Part shown: piece by piece, positions 1 through 9,751 of the stretch | Numbering within the stretch: position 1 is the stretch's first letter | Layout: each line of letters starts with the position of its first letter | Assembly: GCF_029633865.1 (NCBI RefSeq) | Contig: NC_079211.1 | Coordinates: 142,643,345 to 142,707,344 of the forward strand | Direction: 5' to 3' | Origin: Lampris incognitus | Taxonomy: Eukaryota > Chordata > Actinopteri > Lampriformes > Lampridae | DNA length: 64,000 nucleotides | The notes under the pieces: model-generated | Seen by the model: only the letters and a program-made list of their open reading frames with translations | Databases searched by the model: none | Told to the model about the DNA's origin: nothing | Program-made: the position numbers and the translations under genes

Positions 1-397
1 TGGACGTGGGCCACTTTAGGCAGTGATGCGGCACTGATGGCCTTCTTCTGGCCCTGGCAAAATGGATGTGAGCCTGAAGTGGCCCACAAGTATAAAAGCA
101 AATATGGCCCAAATCAAATGTGGGCCTTTTTGTGTGTGTGTGTGGCAAAGACGCGGTGCTCTGGGCAGCATGTGACCCTGAAGTGGCCCCGTGTGGTAAA
201 CGGTGAATATGGCCCAAATATCACAAAACACATCTGGGCCGCCTTTGGCAAATATGTGGCACACGCGGCGTTGCTGTGGCTCGGTTATGGCCCAGATCTG
301 GCGAACAGGAGCGGACCGCCCAAAGTGCCATCATTCCACGCGGTATGTGGGCCGGATGACGTGTCGGGTGCGGGCCGCAGCAGTTTTGCTATCTGGG
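1..397 (-). mobile_element. TIR-flanked non-autonomous DNA transposon, copy 1 (truncated by window edge)
   Basis: The stretch is dense in TGGGCC and GGCCCA motifs and aligns, reversed, with 7919-8344 and 10853-11292. Its inner end at about 384-397 reads TTTTGCTATCTGGG, which is the inverted complement of the CCCAGATAACAAAA that opens copy 2. That points to short terminal inverted repeats. The other end is lost at base 1. The apparent reading frames here are chance. The superfamily is not identified. Confidence 0.6.
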
Positions 398-500
398 TTT
401 CAGTTGCGTTTGAGACGTGTATGTGCATATTCTCCTCTGAAGCCTAATGACAGGCCGACGAGAGTGCTTGAACACTGTGTTCTGCGTTCGTAAATGAGGG

Positions 501-1150
501 TCTGCTGTACCCTTCCTGCGCCATGCATGAGTCTGCTGTACCCTTTCTGGGCCGTGCATGAGTCTGCTGTACCCTTCCTGCGCCATGCATGAGTCTGCTG
601 TACCCTTTCTGGGCCATGCATGAGTCTGCTGTACCCTTCCTGCGCCATGCATGAGTCTGCTGTACCCTTTCTGGGCCGTGCATGAGTCTGCTGTACCCTT
701 TCTGGGCCGTGCATGAGTCTGCTGTACCCTTCCTGGGCCGTGCATGAGTCTGCTGTACCCTTCCTGGGCCATGCATGAGTCTGCTGTACCCTTCCTGGGC
801 CGTGCATGAGTCTGCTGTACCCTTCCTGGGCCATGCATGAGTCTGCTGTACCCTTCCTGGGCCGTGCATGAGTCTGCTGTACCCTTCCTGGGCCATGCAT
901 GAGTCTGCTGTACCCTTCCTGGGCCGTGCATGAGTCTGCTGTACCCTTCCCGGGCCGTGCATGAGTCTGCTGTACCCTTCCTGGGCCGTGCATGAGTCTG
1001 CTGTACCCTTCCTGGGCCATGCATGAGTCTGCTGTACCCTTCCTGGGCCGTGCATGAGTCTGCTGTACCCTTTCTGGGCCGTGCATGAGTCTGCTGTACC
1101 CTTCCTGGGCCGTGCATGAGTCTGCTGTACCCTTTCTGGGCCGTGCATGA
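501..1150. repeat. 31-bp minisatellite, 21 units
   Basis: The word tctgctgtaccc recurs every 31 bases from 501 to 1121 with no insertion or deletion, giving 21 units. Units differ at only a few sites: C or T in cttcctg/ctttctg, G or C in tggg/tgcg, and A or G in gccatg/gccgtg. Unit 15, starting at 935, has cccgggcc. No unit contains a stop codon on the minus strand, so three long minus-strand frames run through it; these are by-products of the repeat and not a gene. Confidence 0.97.
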
Positions 1151-1539
1151 CAACCCCCCTCCCTGCCCCGCCCCCTCCCCTTCTTGCCCTCTCCTTTTCG
1201 CCTTTACAGAAAAACTTCATTGTGCCCGAGTGTGTGTCTGTTCTTCACGCTTCATTTGGGCATCACAGCCAGAAATCGCTCGTGCATTTCAGCCTCTCAC
1301 CCTTCTCGCCCCCCCCCCCAAATACCCTCACGTGTCCCATTTGTACTCTCCCCCATCGGACCCGTTCCCCCGCACTGCACAACACTTGCAGAGTTCATTG
1401 CCGGTCCCGGTCCGCCTTGTGTGGATCGCAAACTCCTGTCGCCTTGTCCCTCCCCATAAACATTCCCCCTCTTCATCTCGCCCCCCGCGGTCCTCCGGGG
1501 TCAAGGGAGACATTCTTCTTCTGCTCTCTCTCTCACCAG

Positions 1540-1594
1540 AGACGTACTTGCTGGAAGCTGCCGTCATCCGCGCTATGACCTTGACGCGATTCAG
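1540..1594 (+). other. possible coding exon of an unidentified gene (weak)
   Basis: A pyrimidine-rich tract ending in ctctctcaccag is followed by 55 bases that are open as TYLLEAAVIRAMTLTRF and close with cag|gtactg, a plausible donor. I do not recognise the peptide and found no partner exon nearby. It could belong to a gene mostly left of the window, or be chance. Confidence 0.2.
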
Positions 1595-1614
1595 GTACTG
1601 TGGTAGTTGAGTAA

Positions 1615-2040
1615 TTTACCGTCGATATCGAAAAAGTGTGCGAGCGAGCGAGTGCGAGCGCGCGCGAGCACGCGCGTGGAGGGGCACTGCCTTAACTTTG
1701 GCTCAAGTTCGGGAGCCGAACTTTTCTCCTCCGCTCGCTTCTCCGCTCGGACTCCCGCTTTGGTGGGGCAGGTAGGTGGGAAGCCGCTTGCTATACGGTT
1801 CCACTTCCGGGGAGCTCGTTCCGTCCGCCTCGTCAACGCCCGACCGGGTCTTCGTGTTTGTTCCCGCCGGTGAATTAGTCATCGTGCAGGATCCCTGCTC
1901 CGTGTTGTGGTCTCGGTCTCGGCTTGCCAGCAGGTGCGGATCTGCGCAGACACGCAGGCAGGCAGACTACCCCCCGGGGCATCGTCCACATTCCCTCGAG
2001 ACCGCGGCGCAGGGTTCGAATGACGCCTCACGATGATCGG
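1615..2040 (+). promoter_or_regulatory. CpG-rich block, candidate promoter / 5' UTR exon of the acsl gene
   Basis: This is one of the most CpG-dense blocks upstream of the acsl start codon (gcgagcgagcgagtgcgagc and similar). It has a good splice donor at 1772 (gggcag|gtaggtggg). The acsl start codon lies in an exon that begins at a splice acceptor (4426-4427), so at least one non-coding exon must lie upstream. A second GC-rich patch at 2580-2720 is an alternative. There is no direct evidence for the transcription start. Confidence 0.35.
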
Positions 2041-3429
2041 TTTGACGACTCTTCTTCTGCGTTTTAGTCATAATCCTGTGTGTCCAGTCACGTAATGTCA
2101 TTTTTTTCTTATTAGAGTTTGTAGCACAGACTACCTGTGGGGGTGGGGGTGTGTGGGTGTGGGGGGGGGGCTCTCATCAGTACCTCTGTTGTTAATCACG
2201 TTGTGGGAATGTGAATGTAGCGTCACGAGGGGGGGTGTTGTACAGTCTGCAGAGGTGAACGCGCTTGGTTCACTGTTTCAGCGCGATTATATTTAAATGT
2301 CTGTGTCGTTTCCTTTTGTCTCGTCCCTCCTACAGAGGAGAAGCTGGGAAGCACAATAGTGCCTGTCTGGTTCCTGACAATAGCCATTATGAATGGGAGC
2401 GAGGCAGGAAGGCACCGAGGGTGGGGGGGTGGTGCTGGTGCTGGTGGGGAGTAACACTAGTCAGGGAGCTAAAGAAAGAGAAAATGGGCTACAGCAGGGG
2501 ATAATTCTCCACACAAACCATTATTTTGTGTTTTCGAGCCCCGAGGCCCCATTGTTCCCGTCCATTCAACCCCCGTAAGGGCCCAACTGGATCAGCGCTC
2601 ATTCATCGGACGCAAAATGGCATCTGAACATTTCCCCAGCGAGCGGCTCGCGTCGATGGACGGAGCCGGTGGGTCCTGCAGCGAGCGGGGGAGAGCGGGC
2701 CCGGCTAGCGGGGGGAGAGCGGGCCCAGAGTTGAGAAGTGAAGCGAAATCGTTCTGGTTAAACAGCGGGGAAGAGGGCTGACATCACTCTTTTATCCCCC
2801 CCCCCCGCTCCTGTTTCGGAGAGGCGGGGGGAGAAACTGGGTGAGAGGTTGAGGGGTTCTCGGGGAAGAGGAGTGGAGGGGGGGGGGGTTTATTCAGCGA
2901 GGTGAATGCCATGCCTTGGTGCAAGTGAAAGTGGACCGGCGAAGCGGGGGACTTAAGTGGTTGGAGGAGAAATTAAAGAGAAATGTTAAGAAGTTTGTTT
3001 CGTGGTGGTAGCGATGGGTTGCTTCCCCCAAACCTTTCCCCCGTCTCCCCTTTCATTCATTTCTGCACATGAGCAATTAAAATTTGGCAGGGGAAACTTG
3101 AGCAGGGGGAGGAGTGGGAGGTGGGGAGGGCAACAGGCTGCCAGCCACATCACGCTGGTCCTCCCCCTCACCCCATGTCAGCATCAACCTCTTGCTACTC
3201 TACAAAACCCGGCTCTCGCTCGCCCCCCCCCCAGCCCTCGGTGGTCTCTGTGAGCACGACAGACCATGACTGAGAGTAACCTCAGCGCCTGTCTCACTGA
3301 AGCCAATCCTGATTACTTCCTGTTGCCCCCCCCCTCCCCTTCCCCCTCCCCCTTTGTATCCAGCTCGGGCCACTTCTTTCCCCACCAGGTCTCGGGCCCT
3401 GCCAGGCCTGCACACCAACCAGCATGATT

Positions 3430-3485
3430 CAGCTGGGCTTTGAACCAGGGTCACAACAGCACCGGTGTACTAACGGCCCGAAAAC
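3430..3485 (-). repeat. tRNA-like SINE fragment
   Basis: The minus strand carries a B-box-like word, GGTTCAAAGCC, preceded by sequence resembling the 5' part of a tRNA-derived SINE. It is short and degenerate and is not a functional tRNA. Confidence 0.3.
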
Positions 3486-3769
3486 ACCAGCGATGGTTTT
3501 GCCTTTCGGATTTAGTTGAGCCCTCACTCTTGAGCCGCTTGTCTATCCAGCTCAGATGTTAAAGCGGTAAATATGAGAAGTTGGATGTGCAGCTCACCTG
3601 GTGAATTTGGATCCACCGCCACTGAATTTTGTCCGTTTTGCTCGCGGTTATTAATAATTTCCCCCGCCGGCTGTGGCGGCAGGATTGGTTCGTACTAGTC
3701 GATGCTCACCGGTCCTGTTCACTGAGCCCTGCAGCACAAACAGACTTGTGCTGCCACTTCCAGCGGCTT

Positions 3770-4053
3770 TCAGCTGTGGCTTGGCAGTGATTCAATATTA
3801 TCATATCGTATCGGGATGACATTTGGATATTGTCTTATCACGGCACACAGTTTTGTTGTGTCTTGTATCCGTGATAACGTGGATCTATGACCCACAATTT
3901 CTCACAAAATGTAGTCTGAGGTATTTGAGGGAGTACCATTTACAAACAAGATTAGATCGGACAGCACACTTTACATTACGAATCAGTATAATGTGGTGAA
4001 CATCAGCCGGATTCTTGGAGTTGTATTTTTGCATATGTAAGCAGATATTGTGG

Positions 4054-4084
<31 letters not shown>

Positions 4085-4172
4085 CATATATATATACATA
4101 TATATCGACATTGTGTGAAATTCCTGGTGATTATTGTGACAATGATATTTTCCATATCTTCCAGCAACTACT
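3770..4172 (+). mobile_element. degenerate interspersed repeat sharing a family with 50773-52065
   Basis: Shared landmarks in the same order are atttgagggagt, ttgtatttttgcatat, an internal TA array, a segment like attgtgtgaaattc, and atattttccatatc followed by cagcaactac. The second copy at 50.8-52.1 kb has the same layout but with another transposon inserted in its TA array. Class unknown; a non-autonomous DNA element is likely. Confidence 0.5.
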
Positions 4173-4222
4173 TTCAGTTGTGAGTGAATATAATTGCCTC
4201 CTATTTGATTGGCTCCATTACA

Positions 4223-4380
4223 TATTCATTCATTCATTCATTCATTCATTCGTTCGTTCATTCGTTCATGGATTAATTTCCTCATTAATTTCTTCATTCA
4301 TTCATTTATGCATTAATTAATTAATTTCCTTATTCATTCATTCATGCATTTCCTCATTCATTCATTCATTCATTCAAACA
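4223..4380. repeat. (ATTC)n tetranucleotide microsatellite
   Basis: Imperfect runs of attc with gttc and ttaa variants lie just upstream of the first acsl coding exon. Confidence 0.9.
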
Positions 4381-4429
4381 CACTCACAGTCTGTCCCCCT
4401 GCCTCTGTCTCCTTGTCCCCCTCCCAGCT

Positions 4430-5235
4430 ATGCATTTTCAGGTGTGGTTGCAGTCCATTCAAGCCAACGGTAGACTCAAAGTGCCTGAATCAGAGGACGT
4501 CTGGAGTCTCCTTCCCTCGTTTCCTCTGTCCTCCTTCTCCCTGTCCTCCCTCTCTCTGTCCTCCCCCTACCTGTTGGGCATAGGTGCTCTGGCCTCGCTC
4601 ACCGTGTACTGGCTGGTTACCCGTCCTCGACCCATGCGTCCGCCCTGCGATCTCCAGGCTCAGTCTGTAGCTGTCGAGGTGAGTGGATCTCGGCCGCCGT
4701 CGTCACCTTTTTCGGGGTTTACAGTCGTGCACACGCTGCCCGTCTTTCACTCGGGCGTGTTCGTGTCTCCGGAGCGTTTCAATTGTGTCCGTCACTCGCA
4801 GGGAAATCCCAGCTGCAGGCGATCGGCTCTTCTTAAGGATGACGCGCTGCTGGAGTTTTACTACGAGGACACCAGGACGGTGTACGACATCTTCAAGAGG
4901 GGCCTCCGGATCGCAGGTGGGCCGCCCCGCTTGGGCAAATCCACAATCAAACGCTTTAACTTTATCCAGGACCGAGTTTGCATGATGTAAATATGAGACT
5001 GTGAGAAAACAACATCACTGGGTAACAACGTCGAACCTCTTAACTTTTCATAATTGGAGTGTTGTAAGTAGGTTTTGAAAGTAGGAAGTATCAGAAAGCA
5101 GGGTTTGATTTCGATATGTCACATAAAAACTGGAGAAAACCCGACACGGATCGCTAATTGGATATCAAGATCCCCTTTTTCCCCATAAGTCACCACTCTG
5201 GTTTTGGTCATAATCATAATGTGTGTGCATGGGAG

Positions 5236-5296
<61 letters not shown>

Positions 5297-7735
5297 TACC
5301 GTTCAAAAGTTTGGGATCACCCAAACAATTTCGTGTTTTCCATGAAAAGTCACACTTATTCACCACCATATGTTGTGAAATGAATAGAAAATAGAGTCAA
5401 GACATTGACAAGGTTAGAAATAATGATTTGTATTTGAAATAAGATTTTTTTTACATCAAACTTTGCTTTCGTCAAAGAATCCTCCATTTGCAGCAATTAC
5501 AGCATTGCAGACCTTTGGCATTCTAGCTGTTAATTTGTTGAGGTAATCTGGAGAAATTGCACCCCACGCTTCCAGAAGCAGCTCCCACAAGTTGGATTGG
5601 TTGGATGGGCACTTCTTTGAGCAGATTGAGTTTCTGGAGCATCACATTTGTGGGGTCAATTAAACGCTCAAAATGGCCAGAAAAAGAGAACTTTCATCTG
5701 AAACTCGACAGTCTATTCTTGTTCTTAGAAATGAAGGCTATTCCATGCGAGAAATTGCTAAGAAATTGAAGATTTCCTACACCGGTGTGTACTACTCCCT
5801 TCAGAGGACAGCACAAACAGGCTCTAACAGGTACTATTTAATGAAGATGCCAGTTGGGGACCTGTGAGGCGTCTGTTTCTCAAACTAGAGACTCTAATGT
5901 ACTTATCTTCTTGCTCAGTTGTGCAACGCGGCCTCCCACTTCTTTTTCTACTCTGGTTAGAGCCTGTTTGTGCTGTCCTCTGAAGGGAGTAGTACACACC
6001 GGTGTAGGAAATCTTCAATTTCTTAGCAATTTCTCGCATGGAATAGCCTTCATTTCTAAGAACAAGAATAGACTGTCGAGTTTCAGATGAAAGTTCTCTT
6101 TTTCTGGCCATTTTGAGCGTTTAATTGACCCCACAAATGTGATGCTCCAGAAACTCAATCTGCTCAAAGAAGTGCCCATCCAACCAATCCAACTTGTGGG
6201 AGCTGCTTCTGGAAGCGTGGGGTGCAATTTCTCCAGATTACCTCAACAAATTAACAGCTAGAATGCCAAAGGTCTGCAATGCTGTAATTGCTGCAAATGG
6301 AGGATTCTTTGACGAAAGCAAAGTTTGATGTAAAAAAAATCTTATTTCAAATACAAATCATTATTTCTAACCTTGTCAATGTCTTGACTCTATTTTCTAT
6401 TCATTTCACAACATATGGTGGTGAATAAGTGTGACTTTTCATGGAAAACACAAAATTGTTTGGGTGATCCCAAACTTTTGAACGGTAGTGTATATATATA
6501 TATATATAAATCCCCTAACCCATACAATAAAAACAAAACAAAATGTAGACATTAGAGAAGTCATGAGATTACAAACATGACTGGGCTGAGATGTGACCGG
6601 AGTGTGTTGTGACCTACAGGAAGTGGCCCGTGTCTTGGCTTCAGGAAACCGGGGCAGCCCTACCAGTGGATCCCCTACACCGAGGTCTGGCAGATATTTG
6701 GCGTTTCGCTACTCCGACAGTCAGAGTGCCTCTACATAATGTGTCCCACTACACGTGACATTTCCTGACTGACCGACTGTCCTGGCGTTGCAGGTGGCGG
6801 CGCAGGCGCAGATGCTGGGCTCCGGGCTGCTGGCCAAAGGCTGCCAGCCCAACCCTGAGCAGTTTGTTGGGATATTTGCACAGAACAGACCAGAGGTATG
6901 TATCCTCCGCCGTACTTTGTTTGTGATGGGGGGGGGGGCGGGGTTGTTCTCTCGTTGGCTGCCTACCTCTGAGTTTACAACTGGTTTATTATGTGTTTGT
7001 TTGTTTGTTTTGACGCAAAGCACTTTCACAAACTGACTTTTGAGTTTCACCTTTAGTTGGAGCATCTGCATGGATTCGGGGTGTGGGGTGGGGTGGGGTG
7101 TTATGACCCCTCCAAAAATGTTTGTAGTAAGTGTGAGTGCTTCGGGGGGGCAGCCCGAGACCGCCACAGCCGGGACGCGAACCCATATCTCCTGCACCGC
7201 GGGCGACAACGTCAACCTGTCGACTAAAGGGTCCGACCCTTTAGCCGAGGGCTACCGAGCCTATCCATCCGGGATCGTTACAACATTTTCCTGCACCCCC
7301 GCCACTATTGAGTCTCGGCCTCGCCCTCTCGTTCTCTCACTCGCTGTCGCCCGTGCGGCCTCATCCGAAGTAGGATTTCACAGAAACGCAGTCGTCAAAG
7401 CTGCGAGTAAGACCTGCCCCGTCACCTTTTAGCCCCGCTCGAACCAGTCGGTCTTCCTTCCGATGGGCGTTTTGAGGCGTTTCCGTCACGTCAGCGTTCC
7501 TCTCCGGGCTGCCGCTCAGCCAAAAACACGATTCCCACGAGCCGACCTCGGCTCCGTCGAACCGGAGCAAAGCATCTGTTTAATGATGCCGGTGTGAAGC
7601 GCCCAGTCAGAATGTTATGTGACTAATTGTTGTAATGTACTGGATCTACTTCCTGTTGCGACGTTAAGACTTGCTCCTGTATCGTTCAGTTCAAAGCGAA
7701 GTTGCACGCCCACTGTTTAGGGTTGGTTTGGGTGT

Positions 7736-7786
<51 letters not shown>

Positions 7787-9572
7787 TATGTATAAAACAA
7801 CAGCAAATGCATCTTACCACATTACTAATCGTTCACCCCCGAGCATCCCGGGCATCGCTTTAAATTACATTTCAGTTCGATCGGATTTTTTTTTTTTTTT
7901 ACTTTGTCCACCTCCTCACCCAGATAACAAAACCGCTGTGGCCCCGGACCCGTCCCACACCGACACGTTCATCTGGCCCACATACCGTGTGGAATGGTGG
8001 CACTTGGGCGGTCCGCTCCCGTTTGCCAGATCTGGGCCAGAACCAAGCCATAGCAATGCCGCATGTGCCACATATTTGCCAAAGGTGGTCCATATTTGTT
8101 TTGTGATATTTGGGCCATATTCACCATTTACCACACGGGCCACTTCAGGGTCACATCCAGATCACATGTTGCTCAGAGCGCCGCATCTTTGCCAAAAAAG
8201 GCCCACATTTGATTTGGCATATCTGGGCCATATTTGCGTTTACACATGTGGGCCACTTCAGGCTCCCATCCATTTTGTCAGGGCCAGGAGGCCATCAGTG
8301 CCGCACCACTGCCTGAAGTGGCCCACATCCGGATGCGGTCTGGGCAGGGATTCACGATTGGTCATCTACGCACGCACAGTTTTGCCGCTTCTGAAATCAT
8401 ATACGTAAACCTTACCTCGAAATTCTTTTCACACACTCGACTGAGATAAAAGGAAGACCCGGGTACATTTTTCAAGACGTAATTTTGTCTGTAGCAATCC
8501 AATATTGAGGTGGAAAAAAATATATATGTTGAGAGGCAGTAGTCACAGCAGGCACCTCAGGGTGAAACCGATATTAAAACCAGTACTGCTGCTTTTTATG
8601 GAGGTGAGCCTGCCGAAAAGTAAAAAGGTTCGACCAAACCGAAATATCGTTTTCAAGAGTTATTATTATTATTACTACTATTATTATTATTATTATTACT
8701 GCTATTATTATTATTATTACTATTATTGTTGTTGTAGTAGTTACACCTTTTTTTTAATGTAAAATGTGTTATAACTGGTCAAAGAATCCCCTTTATAAAT
8801 TGTAAAGATTAGTAGTAAGTGGTATTTAGAGATTGCCAACAGACAGTGACATTATTATTGACATGTATTATTGTCTGCTACTGTTATTATTAGTGATATT
8901 TTTATTTAACTGCATAGTGTGTTGTGATTCCGTTCTGGAGGAACGCTGGCTGGAAATGTGCACTGTAATGGCTCTGTCGCCCTCTGTTGGTTGCAGTGGG
9001 TCATCGCAGAGCTGGCCTGCTACACCTACTCCATGGCAGTGGTGCCCCTGTATGATACCCTGGGGCTGGAGGCAATGGTCCACATCTTCAACCTGGGTGA
9101 GAGACCGTGCTGCAGGAGAACAACTGTAGCGCAGCAGTGTTTCCCGGCTAGGCGGTAAATATGTTTACTGTGACGTCCATTCCAGCCGAGATCTCTTTGG
9201 TGTTCTGCGACCGGGAGGAGAAGGCCTCGTCCCTCATGGACAACAAGGTGAAAGGCGCGGTGCCGACCCTGTCCTGCCTGGTGCTCTTCGGTGACTTCAG
9301 CGGAGACCTGCTGGAGAGGGGAAAGGAGTGTGGGGTGGAGGTTTTAAAACTGCAGGAGCTCATGGTGAGTCCGGGGGCCAGACGTCCTATTTGACGACGG
9401 TCAAATTTCATTTTGCTTGGGACACACTTTGGTAGAGCCAGTTGGGGTAACGCTTGAACTGCTATTGAACACACTTTAGGATCTGGGAAGACAGAACCTC
9501 AAAGATCCTGTGGTGAGTGGACCGCCTTCGAAAAGCTGCATCATTACATCGAAACTGGGTCTAGTATATATA

Positions 9573-9610
<38 letters not shown>

Positions 9611-9697
9611 GAGAGAGAGAGAGAGACAGCTGATGATTGCTTATGGCATGAAACAGGCTTGTACTGTCTCATAAAGAATTTACTTGACTCACTGGAT

Positions 9698-9751
<54 letters not shown>

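Larger units (their letters stand above)
2041..4427. other. non-coding upstream region / 5' intron of acsl
   Basis: I see no convincing coding exon here. The stretch holds G-runs, a GC-rich patch at 2580-2720, a tRNA-like fragment around 3430-3480 on the minus strand, a repeat at 3770-4170 and an ATTC microsatellite. Confidence 0.5.
5294..6490. mobile_element. Tc1-like transposon fold-back (535-bp inverted arms)
   Basis: The left arm 5294-5828 and right arm 5956-6490 are each 535 bp and near-identical reverse complements (the only difference I noticed is one C/T near the outer ends), around a 127-bp loop. The outer ends read CACTACCGTTC / GAACGGTAGTG. Each arm contains the 5' end of a Tc1 transposase: the first ~52 residues begin [13 protein letters not shown] and carry a helix-turn-helix ([12 protein letters not shown]). 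On the minus strand the frame runs on through the loop ([18 protein letters not shown]) and stops at the junction. The catalytic DDE part is absent, so the copy cannot move itself. It lies in acsl intron 2. Confidence 0.93.

Noticed and set aside
501..1150. CRISPR-like regular array
   Set aside because: The repeats are directly adjacent with no unique spacers, and the sequence is vertebrate; it is a minisatellite.
389..1220. Three long overlapping minus-strand ORFs (228-258 codons)
   Set aside because: They are the 31-bp minisatellite read in its three frames, with no splice or start context.
4683..4985. 100-codon ORF overlapping acsl exon 2
   Set aside because: It is out of frame with the acsl exon, whose frame, splice sites and family match are clear.
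7671..8408. 245-codon ORF in acsl intron 4
   Set aside because: It is made of a GT microsatellite (Cys-Val run) plus the TIR repeat, with no real protein features.
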